A stretch of DNA of 64,000 bases from an uncultured Lachnospiraceae bacterium (GCA_910588815.1 CAJUQY010000013.1:1-64000), one strand, 5' to 3'; counted from the first letter of the stretch, positions 7,172 through 16,546 are shown. Notes: generated by a model from the letters alone, not told the origin. Numbers and translations: made by a program.

Positions 7172-9631
7172 CTAGTCCATCTCCACCGTCACCTTATCCA
7201 GATGCCAGATCTCATCCACGTACTGCTGAATGGTCCGGTCAGAGGTGAACTTGCCGGAGCAGGCCACGTTCATAATGGCCGCCTTCGCCCACCATTTCTC
7301 ATCCCGGTACGCCGCGTCCACACGCTTCTGGGCCTCGGCATAAGAACGGAAATCCTTCAGGTTGAAATAAGTGTCCGCCTTGTCCGTGCTCTGGGTGTTG
7401 AGCAGAGAGTTGTACAGGTCGCGGAACAGCTCCGTGTTGTTGGGCGCGTAGAACCCATTGATCAGCTGCATCAGCACCCGGCGGATATCCTGGTCATTGT
7501 TGAAGATATCCATGGGGTTGTAGCCGCCGTTCGTCTCATAATTGATGACCTCATCCGAAGACATGCCGAAGATGAACGCATATTCCTTGCCGACCTCTTC
7601 CACGATCTCCACATTGGCGCCGTCCATGGTACCGAGAGTCAGTGCGCCGTTTAACATAAACTTCATATTGCCCGTACCGGAGGCTTCCTTGCTGGCGGTA
7701 GAGATCTGCTCGCTGACGTCAGCGGCCGCAAAGATCCACTCGGCGTTGGACACCCGGTAGTCCTCAATGAATACCACCTTGATCTTTCCGTTAATGGACT
7801 TGTCGTTGTTGACCACGTCCGCCACGGCGTTGATCAGCTTGATGGTCAGCTTCGCAATCTTGTAGCCGGCCGCGGCCTTGGCGCCGAAGATAAAGGTCCT
7901 GGGTACCATATCCAGCTCCGGATTATCCTTGAGCCCATTGTACAGATACATCACATGAAGGATATTGAGGAGCTGTCTCTTGTACTCATGGAGACGCTTC
8001 ACCTGCACGTCGAAAATGGAACGGGGATCCACGTCAATGCCATTGTTCTCCTTGATATATTTCGCCAGACGGAGCTTATTCTGATATTTAATGTTCATAA
8101 ACTCCTGCTGGCACTTGGGATCGTCCGCATAAACCGCCAGCTTCTTGATGTGAGGCAGGTTGGTGATCCACTCGTCGCCGATCTTATCCGTGACCCAGTT
8201 GGCCAGAAGCTCGTTGCCGTGAAGCAGGAACCGGCGCTGAGTAATGCCGTTGGTCTTGTTGTTGTACTTCCAGGGCTCCATCTCGTAGAAATCCTTCAGG
8301 ACCTTGGTCTTTAAGATCTCTGTATGAAGCGCCGCCACGCCGTTGACTGAAAAGCTTCCGGCAATGGCCAGATGAGCCATCTTCACCTGTCCGTCATAGA
8401 TGATGGCCATCTTCCGCACCCGGTTTTCATCGCCGGGGAACGCCTTGCGGATCTTCTCTACAAATCTGCGGTTGATCTCCTCCACGATCTGATAGATACG
8501 GGGAAGCAGTCTGGAGAACAGCTCCAGCGGCCACTTTTCCAACGCCTCGGCCATGATCGTATGGTTGGTATAGGCGCAGGTCTTGGTCGTGATCTCCCAC
8601 GCCTCATCCCAGTCAAGGCCCTCTACGTCCAGAAGGACTCTCATAAGCTCCGGAACCGCCACCGTGGGATGGGTGTCGTTCATCTGGAACACCACCTTCT
8701 CCGGCAGCATGTGAATATCGTCATGGAGCATCTTAAACTTCTGCACCGCACGCTGTACACTGGCGGAAATGAAGAAATACTGCTGTTTTAAGCGAAGCTC
8801 CTTGCCCGCGTAATGGTTGTCATTGGGATAAAGGACCTCGACAATATTCTTCGCCAGATTTTCCTGCTCCACCGCCATCCGGTAATCTCCCTTGTCAAAG
8901 GAATCCAGGCTGAAGGTGTTGATGGGCTCCGCATCCCAGATCCGGAGGGTATTTACCACATTGTTGCCATAGCCCACGATGGGAAGGTCATAGGGCACGG
9001 CGCGGACAGACTGATAGCCCTCCTGGATAAAATGATTCCGTCCGTCCTTCCATTCCGTACGGACATAGCCGCCGAATTTCACCTCGACCGCATATTCGTC
9101 CCTGCGCACCTCGAAGGGATTCCCGTCCTTCAGCCAGTCGTCCGGGACCTCCATCTGATAGCCGTCCCGGATCTCCTGCTTGAACATGCCGTATTTATAA
9201 CGGATCCCGCAGCCATAAGCCGCATAGCCGAGAGTCGCCAGAGAATCCAAGAAGCACGCCGCCAGACGGCCCAGGCCGCCGTTTCCAAGGGCATAGTCCC
9301 TCTCCTGATCCTCGATCACATTCAGGTCAAAGCCCAGCTCGTCAAGAGCCTCCCTGATCTCATCTCTGACGCAGATATTGATGATGTTGTTTCCAAGGGC
9401 GCGGCCCATGAGGAATTCCATGGACATATAATAAACCATCTTCGCATCCTGTTTATCATACTGCTTGTGGGTAGCGATCCATTCGTCGATGATAACGTCC
9501 TTCACCGCGTAAGCCACCGCCTGAAACACCTGCTTGGGCGTCGCCTCGGCAATGGTCTTCCGGTAAAGACTCTTGACGTGGCTCTCCACTTCCCGTTTAA
9601 ACTGTGCCTTATCAAACTGGTAATTTGACAT
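7172..9631 (-). CDS. glgP: Glycogen/maltodextrin phosphorylase
   Basis: An 819-residue alpha-glucan phosphorylase, which releases glucose 1-phosphate from the non-reducing end of glycogen or maltodextrin. Clear family blocks are YYMSMEFLMGRALGNN near residues 67-82, ALGNGGLGRLAACFLDSLAT, and the phosphate/PLP region VSNAEWIFAAADVSEQI. The PLP-binding lysine lies in SGTGNMKFMLNGALTLGTMD. Length is typical. AGGAGG lies 9 bases before the ATG. It stands alone between mgtE and ileS. Whether glycogen or maltodextrin is preferred cannot be told. Confidence 0.96.
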   Translation of the reverse strand: MSNYQFDKAQFKREVESHVKSLYRKTIAEATPKQVFQAVAYAVKDVIIDEWIATHKQYDKQDAKMVYYMSMEFLMGRALGNNIINICVRDEIREALDELGFDLNVIEDQERDYALGNGGLGRLAACFLDSLATLGYAAYGCGIRYKYGMFKQEIRDGYQMEVPDDWLKDGNPFEVRRDEYAVEVKFGGYVRTEWKDGRNHFIQEGYQSVRAVPYDLPIVGYGNNVVNTLRIWDAEPINTFSLDSFDKGDYRMAVEQENLAKNIVEVLYPNDNHYAGKELRLKQQYFFISASVQRAVQKFKMLHDDIHMLPEKVVFQMNDTHPTVAVPELMRVLLDVEGLDWDEAWEITTKTCAYTNHTIMAEALEKWPLELFSRLLPRIYQIVEEINRRFVEKIRKAFPGDENRVRKMAIIYDGQVKMAHLAIAGSFSVNGVAALHTEILKTKVLKDFYEMEPWKYNNKTNGITQRRFLLHGNELLANWVTDKIGDEWITNLPHIKKLAVYADDPKCQQEFMNIKYQNKLRLAKYIKENNGIDVDPRSIFDVQVKRLHEYKRQLLNILHVMYLYNGLKDNPELDMVPRTFIFGAKAAAGYKIAKLTIKLINAVADVVNNDKSINGKIKVVFIEDYRVSNAEWIFAAADVSEQISTASKEASGTGNMKFMLNGALTLGTMDGANVEIVEEVGKEYAFIFGMSSDEVINYETNGGYNPMDIFNNDQDIRRVLMQLINGFYAPNNTELFRDLYNSLLNTQSTDKADTYFNLKDFRSYAEAQKRVDAAYRDEKWWAKAAIMNVACSGKFTSDRTIQQYVDEIWHLDKVTVEMD

Positions 9632-9700
9632 AAAAATACCTCCTGTTACAAACTTGCGTTGCCGTCTTCGCCTGCGCCGCCCCTTTCGGACGCCGTTTTC

Positions 9701-12700
9701 CTATACGGTCGCTTTCTCCACACCAAGCATAACACGTTCGCCGTTAATATTCCAGTCTTTTTCGTATCCGGCGATCTTTCCGATATAAATTTCCTCGGCC
9801 AAGACCTCGTTTTTGATCTCATCCGTGTGGTTCTTCAAAATTTCCGCAATCTTATCATTCTCGTCCTGATACAGATGAATATGGTCCATCACCTCGAAGC
9901 CGGCCTCCTTGCGCATGGTCTGCACCTTGCTGATGATCTCCCGGACAAATCCTTCTTCCAGAAGCTCCTTAGTCAGATTGGTATCCAGCACCACCGTCAC
10001 CTCTCCGGAAACCTCCGTCACATAGCGCTCCTTCTGAACCATATCGATCAGGAGATCCTCCTCCGAAAGAGATACTTCTGTCCCGGCCATGGACATGGTA
10101 AGAACCCCTTTTTCCCGCAGCTCATCCATGGCGGCATTTCCATCCATCTCTGAAAGCGCCTGCTTGATCTGTCCAAGGAGCTTGCCATACTTGGGCCCTA
10201 CCGTCCTCATCTGAGGCTTGAAGGTATAAGTTGTAAACTCCCGCACATCGTCGGTGAACACCGCTTCCTTCACATTCAGCTCATCCTCCACGATCTCTGT
10301 GTAAAATTCCGGCAGGGTGAAGGGCGCCTTCACAAACATCTTCCCGATGGGCTGGCGGTTCTTGATGTTAGCCGTATTCCGGCAGGCCCGGCCCAGGACC
10401 ACCACCTTCAGCACGTGGTCCATGTTCTCTTCCAGCTCTTTATCAATGTGGCTTTCCTCGGCCACAGGGAAATCGCACAGATGGACGCTCTCCGGCGCAT
10501 TTTTATCAATGCTGCAGACCAGATTCCGGTAAATATCCTCCGTCATAAAGGGAATCATCGGCGCGGCGGCCTTGCTCACCGTCACAAGGGCCGTATAGAG
10601 CGTCATATAAGCGTTGATCTTATCCTGGGGCATTCCCTTGGCCCAGAACCGCTCCCTGCTCCGTCTCACATACCAGTTGGAAAGATCATCCACAAAATCC
10701 TGCAGCGCCTTGCCCGCCTCCGGGATCCGGTAATTCTCCAGATTTGTATCCACGGCCTTCACCATGGTGTTCATCTTGGACAGGATCCATTTGTCCATGA
10801 CGGAAAGCGCACTGTAATCTAACTGATATTTTGTCGCGTCAAAGTCGTCGATATTCGCATAAAGCACAAAGAATGCGTAGGTATTCCAGAGAGTCCCCAT
10901 GAACTTCCTCTGGCCCTCCATCACAGCCTTTCCGTGGAACCGGTTGGGCAGCCAGGGGGCGCTGTTGACGTAGAAATACCAGCGGATGGCGTCGGCGCCG
11001 TAGGTGGCAAGGGCTTCAAAGGGATCCACCGCATTTCCCTTGGACTTACTCATCTTCTGGCCGTTCTCATCCTGCACATGGCCCAGCACGATGACATTCT
11101 CGTAAGGGGCCTTGTTGAAGATCAGAGTCGAGATCGCCAGCAGGGAGTAGAACCAGCCTCTGGTCTGGTCCACCGCCTCAGAAATAAACTGAGCCGGGAA
11201 CTGAGCCTTGAAAAGCTCCTCATTCTCAAAAGGATAATGATGCTGGGCAAAGGGCATGGCCCCGGAATCAAACCAGCAGTCGATGACCTCCGGCACCCGC
11301 TTCATCTGCTTCCCGCACTTGGGGCAGGTGATGGTCACTGCGTCAATGAAGGGTCGGTGCAGCTCGATGTCGTCGGGACAGTTGTCAGACATTTCCTTGA
11401 GCTCCGCAACGCTTCCGATGGCATGCTGATGGCCGCACTCGCATTCCCAGATATTAAGAGGCGTTCCCCAGTAACGGTTCCTGGAAAGGCCCCAGTCCTG
11501 GATATTCTCCAGCCAGTCCCCGAAACGTCCCTTGCCGATGCTCTCCGGAATCCAGTTGATGGTATTGTTGTTGCGGATCAGATCCTCCTTCACCTCGGTC
11601 ATCTTGATGAACCAGGACTCACGGGCGTAATAAATGAGAGGCGTGTCGCAGCGCCAGCAATGGGGATAGCTGTGCTCGAACTTGGGGGCGTCGTAAAGCA
11701 GTCCCCGCTCATCCAGCCAGACAAGCACCTTCGGGTCGGCATCCTTCACAAACAGTCCCGCAAAAGGCGTTTCCTCTGTCATATTTCCCTTGCCGTCCAC
11801 CATCTGCACGAACGGCATATTTCCGTATTTGCGGCAGACTCTGGCGTCGTCCTCACCGAAAGCCGGGGCAATATGCACCACGCCGGTACCGTCGGTCAGG
11901 GTAACATAGTTGTCGCAGACCACAAAAAAGGCTTTCTTGTTCTGCTTATCGGCCACCTGCTTCGCGCAGTCAAATAACGGCTCGTACTCCTTATACTCCA
12001 GATCCTTACCCCTGTAAGTCTCCAAAACCTCGTAAGCAGGCTTTCCTTCTTCCGCCAGCCGTCCGAGAACCGTATCCAGAAGCGCCGACGCCATATAATA
12101 AACCTTTCCGTCAGCGGCCTTTACCTTCGCATATTCTTCGTCCGGATTTACGCAGAGGGCAATGTTGGAAGGCAGGGTCCAGGGAGTCGTGGTCCATGCC
12201 AGAATATAGGCGTCCTCATCTTTGACTTTGAACCGGACCACCGCCGAACGCTCCTTGATATCCTTGTAGCCCTGAGCCACCTCATGGCTGGAAAGAGGGG
12301 TGCCGCAGCGGGGGCAGTAAGGCACGATCTTAAAACCCTTGTATAAAAGTCCCCTGTCCCAGATCTTCTTGAGCGCCCACCATTCGGACTCGATAAAGTC
12401 GTCATGATAAGTCACGTAAGGATCGTCCATATCGGCCCAGAAGCCCACCGTACCGGAAAAATCCTCCCACATGCCCTTATACTTCCAAACGCTTTCCTTA
12501 CAGTGGCCGATGAAGGGCTCCAGACCATATTCCTCGATCTGCTCCTTGCCGTCAAGCCCCAGCATCCGCTCCACCTCAAGCTCCACCGGAAGCCCGTGGG
12601 TGTCCCAGCCGGCCTTCCTGGGCACCATGTAGCCCTTCATGGTCCGGTAACGGGGGATCATGTCCTTGATGACACGGGTCAGCACGTGACCGATGTGGGG

Positions 12701-12859
12701 CTTCCCGTTGGCCGTGGGCGGCCCGTCGTAGAAGGTGTAGGTCTCCCCGTCCTTTCTGTTTTCCATACTCTTTTCGAAGATATCGTTGTCCTTCCAGAAC
12801 TGAAGGGTCTTCTTTTCCCGTTCTACAAAATTCAGGTTTGTAGATACTTTCTCGTACAT
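9701..12859 (-). CDS. ileS: Isoleucyl-tRNA synthetase
   Basis: A 1052-residue class I synthetase that charges tRNA-Ile. The HIGH motif is GKPHIGHVLT (HIGH at 55-58). The editing (CP1) domain contains GWDTHGLPVE-type and TGTGVVHIAPAFGEDD blocks. KMSKS is present in GQKMSKSKGN, followed by the anticodon-binding domain. Length and the GKPHIGH form resemble the long IleRS type found in clostridia, which in other species is linked with mupirocin tolerance; that last point is family knowledge, not visible here. The frame extends upstream of 12859, but ATG 12859 has AGGAGG at 8 bases and starts MYEKVSTNLNF, as IleRS should. A T-box leader and a strong promoter lie upstream. Confidence 0.97.
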   Translation of the reverse strand: MYEKVSTNLNFVEREKKTLQFWKDNDIFEKSMENRKDGETYTFYDGPPTANGKPHIGHVLTRVIKDMIPRYRTMKGYMVPRKAGWDTHGLPVELEVERMLGLDGKEQIEEYGLEPFIGHCKESVWKYKGMWEDFSGTVGFWADMDDPYVTYHDDFIESEWWALKKIWDRGLLYKGFKIVPYCPRCGTPLSSHEVAQGYKDIKERSAVVRFKVKDEDAYILAWTTTPWTLPSNIALCVNPDEEYAKVKAADGKVYYMASALLDTVLGRLAEEGKPAYEVLETYRGKDLEYKEYEPLFDCAKQVADKQNKKAFFVVCDNYVTLTDGTGVVHIAPAFGEDDARVCRKYGNMPFVQMVDGKGNMTEETPFAGLFVKDADPKVLVWLDERGLLYDAPKFEHSYPHCWRCDTPLIYYARESWFIKMTEVKEDLIRNNNTINWIPESIGKGRFGDWLENIQDWGLSRNRYWGTPLNIWECECGHQHAIGSVAELKEMSDNCPDDIELHRPFIDAVTITCPKCGKQMKRVPEVIDCWFDSGAMPFAQHHYPFENEELFKAQFPAQFISEAVDQTRGWFYSLLAISTLIFNKAPYENVIVLGHVQDENGQKMSKSKGNAVDPFEALATYGADAIRWYFYVNSAPWLPNRFHGKAVMEGQRKFMGTLWNTYAFFVLYANIDDFDATKYQLDYSALSVMDKWILSKMNTMVKAVDTNLENYRIPEAGKALQDFVDDLSNWYVRRSRERFWAKGMPQDKINAYMTLYTALVTVSKAAAPMIPFMTEDIYRNLVCSIDKNAPESVHLCDFPVAEESHIDKELEENMDHVLKVVVLGRACRNTANIKNRQPIGKMFVKAPFTLPEFYTEIVEDELNVKEAVFTDDVREFTTYTFKPQMRTVGPKYGKLLGQIKQALSEMDGNAAMDELREKGVLTMSMAGTEVSLSEEDLLIDMVQKERYVTEVSGEVTVVLDTNLTKELLEEGFVREIISKVQTMRKEAGFEVMDHIHLYQDENDKIAEILKNHTDEIKNEVLAEEIYIGKIAGYEKDWNINGERVMLGVEKATV

Positions 12860-12984
12860 GTCATTCCTCCTGGCATCATATAATATTCTCTGTCCACCTC
12901 TTACATTCAAAGGCATTTGCGGCATATCATCTCTGCATTTGCGTGCCCTCGCTTCGCCGGGGCAGACCCTGCACATCCCCCGGA

Positions 12985-13039
12985 GGGCTTTTATCGTATA
13001 GGAAATTCGAAGAACTTTCCTATACGATAAAAGAAGCCC
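12985..13039. repeat. Perfect 20-bp palindrome in the ileS leader
   Basis: TTTTATCGTATAGGAAA (12989-13005) and its exact reverse complement (13016-13032) flank a 10-base centre, and flanking GGGCTT/AAGCCC extend the stem. It lies after the T-box terminator and about 130 bases before ileS. The arms are too long and AT-rich for an ordinary terminator. It may be an inserted repeat or an RNA processing site. Confidence 0.7.
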
Positions 13040-13320
13040 CGTCCTCAGAAAAGGACGAAGCCCGATTGTCTTCGCTATACCACCCATTCTGCGTACGCCG
13101 CTCCCTGCGGTCATACACGCTCCCTGTAACGGCGGATCCCGGCACAGCCTACCAGATACCGGAACCATCCGCCGGGCAGATCCCCGCCTGACGATCCCAT
13201 GACATCCTTCAGCCTGCAGCTTGGGAGTGATCTTCGATGCGGCCCTACTCGCCCCGGCTTCCCACCGCCGCCGGGTCTCTGTGCCTTTCCTGCCGCCCTA
13301 CTGTCTCCTTCACAGCTTTT
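13031..13320 (-). ncRNA. T-box riboswitch leader for ileS
   Basis: On the minus strand the T-box core GGGTGGTATAGCG lies at about 13073-13085. A terminator follows: an 11-pair stem with G-U pairs (CGGGCTTCGTCC and GGACGGGGCTTC) and then TTTT near 13031. Upstream stem I-like sequence includes a GAGTA loop element, an AGAGA near the base and a GGTGGGAA-type distal loop. The ATC at 13229-13231, in the context GAAGATCA, fits an isoleucine specifier. Uncharged tRNA-Ile would pair with the specifier and the GGTGG bulge and prevent termination. Confidence 0.85.
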
Positions 13321-13334
13321 TTCGTATGGGTAAT

Positions 13335-13363
13335 ATTATAAATATTGAAGAAAGAAAAGTCAA
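13335..13363 (-). promoter_or_regulatory. Sigma-A promoter of ileS
   Basis: TTGACT (13358-13363) and TATAAT (13335-13340) on the minus strand are separated by exactly 17 bases. The start point would lie at about 13328, just upstream of the T-box stem I. Confidence 0.8.
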
Positions 13364-13770
13364 GCCCTCTTCTTTCCGTACCCGTTTCCGCGCGAACATG
13401 CTTCCTGAATCGTCATCCGCATGATCCCTGTCTCTGTCATCTCTCGAAGTTCCATAAGATTCTCAAAAGAATCCTGATTCAAAATGATCCCGTAGATCAT
13501 CGGATCGATCATGCTCTCCTTAAAGCCATCACCGACAAAAGTTCCCTCCGAGCGCTTGCTCTCCAACACACCCAGATACGTCAGGATTTTGATCGCCTCA
13601 CGCACAGAACTTCTGGCGACTCCCATGGAAGCCGCCAGATTCGGTTCCGGAGGAACGCGGTCTCCTGGCTTTAATTCCTAATTCCGCATGGCATCCGTCA
13701 GGCAGTTGATCACACTTTGAACCACCGACTCCTTTTTCAGACTCTTCAAATGACCCGGATTTTCCGTCAT
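13360..13770 (-). pseudogene. Broken FadR-type GntR regulator
   Basis: From ATG 13770 the frame reads MTENPGHLKSLKKESVVQSV and continues into a GntR winged helix, but a TAG at 13678-13680 interrupts it. In the same frame it goes on with ELKPGDRVPPEPNLAASMGV then ARSSVREAIKILTYLGVLES, which is the classic GntR helix-turn-helix. After LMELREMTETGIMRM, the start of the FCD ligand domain, the protein ends, so most of the ligand domain is missing. Both the nonsense codon and the truncation mark it as a dead gene. It may once have regulated the neighbouring aroE/aroD genes. Confidence 0.8.
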
Positions 13771-13990
13771 TTCCCCTGTCCCTCCCGCAAAAACTCTATA
13801 CGTAACCATTCGGCTTAATCATATGTATAACATAGTGCAAAATGATATATGCGTCAAAAAAATCCGTTCATGGCATACCAGATCAGACATGCGCGGGCAT
13901 TTGACACTCTCCCCGAAAATATGGAAACTCAGGTAAAACCTCTCCCGCTTGCCATCTGCCCTCCAGTCTGCTATGATATAAAAAATCCCA

Positions 13991-14206
13991 CAGATCATTG
14001 CGAAACCAGAAATTGCAGAGTGGATTCTGACGATGGATTCCATCCAAAGCCTGCTGTGCCAACCATTCCAACGAGCCCATAAGCACAGAAAGCAGGAGGG
14101 CTCCGGCCCTCCCGCCTTCCATGGTCTCGTTTCCATGGCGCAGAGGGCTTTTCCTGGAAACCATCGCCAGAATCCTTCCCAGATTGTGTGGTTTCGCAAT
14201 GATCTG
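13991..14206. repeat. 216-bp long imperfect palindrome (element D)
   Basis: CAGATCATTGCGAAACC at 13991 pairs with GGTTTCGCAATGATCTG ending at 14206. The match runs inward over roughly 100 bases per arm with bulges: for example GGATTCTGACGATGG against CCATCGCCAGAATCC, and CAACGAGCCCAT against ATGGTCTCGTTT. It directly precedes the aroE remnant. Open frames on both strands here are by-products of the symmetry and match no protein family. Confidence 0.75.
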
Positions 14207-14228
14207 AAAAAACAGCGAGGAGACATCC

Positions 14229-14590
14229 ATGGAATACGGTTTGATCGGAGAAAAGCTGGGACACTGCTACTCCAAGCAGATACACGAAAAACTTGCGCCC
14301 TACACTTACGGCCTCATTCCCCTCACGAGAGAAGAATTTCCCGTCTTTATGGAACGGCGGGCGTTTCGGGCCATCAACGTGACGATCCCCTACAAGAAAG
14401 ACGTGATCCCCTACCTGGACGAGCTGGACGAAAACGCCTCCGCCGCGGTTCTGGCAGTCCTGAGGAAACAGGGAGCCGCATAAGCGGGCGGCTCACCGGC
14501 TCCTGCATGACCTTCGGCACTGCGGGGGAGGAGTCCGCCCCCGGGCAGCTTCCCGCAAAAACCCTGAAACACATTCTGGAAACCTTGTAA
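14229..14590 (+). pseudogene. aroE::aroD deletion remnant
   Basis: The first 70 codons match the start of shikimate dehydrogenase: YGLIGEKLGHCYSKQIHEKL, then INVTIPYKKDVIPYLDELDE, with the substrate-binding SxS changed to CYS. The sequence then jumps, in another frame, to the end of type I 3-dehydroquinate dehydratase (GRLTGSCMTFGTAGEESAPG followed by QLPAKTLKHILETL and a stop at 14588-14590). The APGQ block is the conserved AroD C-terminus. A deletion of more than 1 kb and a frame change must have joined the two. An aroE-aroD pair outside the main shikimate cluster would suggest former quinate/shikimate catabolism. Confidence 0.75.
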
Positions 14591-14635
14591 ATTCCCCCAT
14601 TTCACTTCCGGCCCCGGCCGGATTCAGGAGGATCT

Positions 14636-15547
14636 ATGTACGAAATTTTTGATGAATTCTGCTGGACCAAAGAACAAAAGACCATCACCCGGGACAAGCA
14701 CGGCATCCGGGGGCTGGGCAACTTCGCCCACTGGAACCTCACGTCCTCCCTGCCCCCCGTCCCCATGCATTACCACTCCAACATGCTGGAAATGCATTGC
14801 ATGATCAAGGGAACCAGACAGAACCAGATCGCCAAGGACGGCAAGATTTCCGACTACTCCACCATGAGCAACCAGGCGTTCCTCACCTTCCCCTTCGAAA
14901 TCCACGGAACCGGGGACACCCCCCGCTACCCCTGCGAGTTCTATTCCCTCCAGATCGACCTGACCGACCCCTACCACCTGTTCGGCCTGAACCGGCACTT
15001 TTCCTTCGCCCTCCACCAAAAGCTGACGAGCCTTCGCCACCACCAGCTCGTCCTCGGCACCACCCACATCGAAGAACTGCGCAGCGCCTTCAACCTGGTA
15101 TCCGAAGACACCCCCGACACCCGCATGGCCGGCGTCCAGTTCCTCACCTGCTTCCTGTTCTGCCTGCAATTTCTGACCCCCGCCCAGAAAAGCAAGACCA
15201 TGGTCATCGACCCCCACATCCGGGCCTCCATGGAATACATGCGCACCCACATATCCGAAAAACTCCAGCTCTCCGAACTGGCCGACATCGCCGGGTACTC
15301 CCTCTCCTTCTTCAAAGTCAAATTCAAGAAAGAGGTGGGCATCACCCCCGCCGAGTACATCAACCTGCAAAAATTTGAGGCGGCCAAAAAACTCCTGACC
15401 GAGACCAACCAGAGCATCACCGACATCGCCTACTCCCTGGGCTTCTCCTCCTCCGGCTATTTCAGCTCCGTCTTCCGCCGTCTCGCCACCTGCACGCCCC
15501 AGGCATATCGAAAGACATACACCCCCAGCATGAAAAACACCATTTAA
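14636..15547 (+). CDS. AraC family transcriptional regulator
   Basis: A 303-residue regulator. The N-terminal half is a cupin-like sensor domain (MPMHYHSNMLEMHCMI). The C-terminal 100 residues hold the two AraC helix-turn-helices: LQLSELADIAGYSLSFFKVK, then ESNQSITDIAYSLGF-like and SSSGYFSSVFRR, ending in TPQAYRK. AGGAGG precedes the ATG. It converges on the ABC-transporter operon that ends at 15641 and is separated from it by a terminator. It may control that operon or the decayed aro genes; sequence does not decide. Confidence 0.9.
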   Translation: MYEIFDEFCWTKEQKTITRDKHGIRGLGNFAHWNLTSSLPPVPMHYHSNMLEMHCMIKGTRQNQIAKDGKISDYSTMSNQAFLTFPFEIHGTGDTPRYPCEFYSLQIDLTDPYHLFGLNRHFSFALHQKLTSLRHHQLVLGTTHIEELRSAFNLVSEDTPDTRMAGVQFLTCFLFCLQFLTPAQKSKTMVIDPHIRASMEYMRTHISEKLQLSELADIAGYSLSFFKVKFKKEVGITPAEYINLQKFEAAKKLLTETNQSITDIAYSLGFSSSGYFSSVFRRLATCTPQAYRKTYTPSMKNTI

Positions 15548-15592
15548 AAAAGGGCCGCCGACAGAAACCTTTCCTGCGGCAGCCCTTTCTCT
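15548..15592 (+). terminator. Terminator between converging araC-like gene and lyase gene
   Basis: AAAGGGC-CGCCG near 15548 pairs with CGGC-A-GCCCTTT near 15577-15588, with T and A runs on the two sides, so it can work in both directions. The two convergent genes end on either side. Confidence 0.7.
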
Positions 15593-15640
15593 CATTCTGC
15601 GGGAATCCCTCTGCGGTCAAAGACCTCCGCCCTTATGTCC

Positions 15641-16546
15641 CTACACAATCACGTGCTTATAATCCAGTCCCTTCATGGTCCGAAGCAGGTCCGCTTCCTC
15701 CTGGGCGGACAGATTCTCCATGGGCCTTCTCATGTTGCTGGTCTTAATGACCCCCTCGTCCTTCAGGATGACCTTGTAAGCCGCAATATTGTTCTTCTCA
15801 CACATGACGGCGTTCAGAACGTTGGTCCGGCGCTGATACCTGGTGGCCGCATCGAAATCCTTTTTTTGGACGGCGTCCCAGACGGCCGCATAATGCTCCC
15901 TCACGATCATGGCGTTGCCGGAGACCACCCCGTCCCCGCCCACGGCGCACAGGGCCTCGAACAGATGGTCCGGCCCCACCAGGACGCTGAACTTCTGGTC
16001 ACGGACCATCATGAACTGCTGCAGCTTCGTGAAATCCGGATAGCTGTACTTGATGCCCAGCACGTTGGGACACCGCTTCGCCACCTCCTCGCAGACGGCC
16101 ACGTTGAGGTCGTTGACCGCATTCTGCGGGATTCCATACAGGTAAACCGGGAAATCCTCCGGCACGCTGCGGGCCACGGCCTCATAATAGTCCACCAGCC
16201 CCCTGTCGCTCAACTTATAAAAAGCGGGCGTCACCACGCCGATCCCGTCCGCACCGATCCCTACGGCATGGCGGGCCAGCTCGACGGTGTCCTTCAGATT
16301 CCAGCCGCCCACGTGGACAAACACGGGAATCCGTCCCGCCGTGTGGTTCACGGTGATCTCGGCCACCTCCTTCCGCTCCTTTACGGTCAGATACATCATC
16401 TCCCCGGTGGTCCCGCAAGGGTACAGGCACTGGAGCCCGCCCTCGATCACATGGTCCACCAGATTCCGCAAAGACCCTTCGTCGACCGCATCCTCGTCCG
16501 TGAGCGGCGTCACGATGGGGACCACGGTTCCAAATAACTTCTGCAT
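15641..16546 (-). CDS. DapA/NanA family lyase (dihydrodipicolinate synthase-like)
   Basis: A 301-residue TIM-barrel class I aldolase of the DHDPS / N-acetylneuraminate lyase family. GTTGE is at 45-49, the proton-relay tyrosine is Y137 in VYLYGIP, and the Schiff-base lysine is K166 in GIKYS. These lyases cleave or form 2-keto acids through pyruvate. GGAGG lies 8 bases before ATG 16546; the longer frame begins with TTG and is less likely. It ends a sugar-type ABC transporter operon that also holds a hydroxyacid dehydrogenase, so it is probably a catabolic 2-keto-3-deoxy acid aldolase or dehydratase, not the biosynthetic DapA. Confidence 0.88.
   Translation of the reverse strand: MQKLFGTVVPIVTPLTDEDAVDEGSLRNLVDHVIEGGLQCLYPCGTTGEMMYLTVKERKEVAEITVNHTAGRIPVFVHVGGWNLKDTVELARHAVGIGADGIGVVTPAFYKLSDRGLVDYYEAVARSVPEDFPVYLYGIPQNAVNDLNVAVCEEVAKRCPNVLGIKYSYPDFTKLQQFMMVRDQKFSVLVGPDHLFEALCAVGGDGVVSGNAMIVREHYAAVWDAVQKKDFDAATRYQRRTNVLNAVMCEKNNIAAYKVILKDEGVIKTSNMRRPMENLSAQEEADLLRTMKGLDYKHVIV

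Noticed and set aside
8813..9628. Long plus-strand frame opposite glgP (271 codons)
   Set aside because: Antisense shadow of a certain gene in a GC-rich genome; no ribosome site, no family match. The same holds for long frames opposite ileS, rbsA, livJ and the M24 gene.
12860..13168. N-terminal extension of IleS of about 100 residues
   Set aside because: The frame is open, but it runs through the T-box terminator and a palindrome, and a strong ribosome site lies before ATG 12859.
13819..14285. Overlapping open frames on both strands at 13.8-14.3 kb
   Set aside because: They mirror each other because the DNA is a long palindrome; none matches a protein family.
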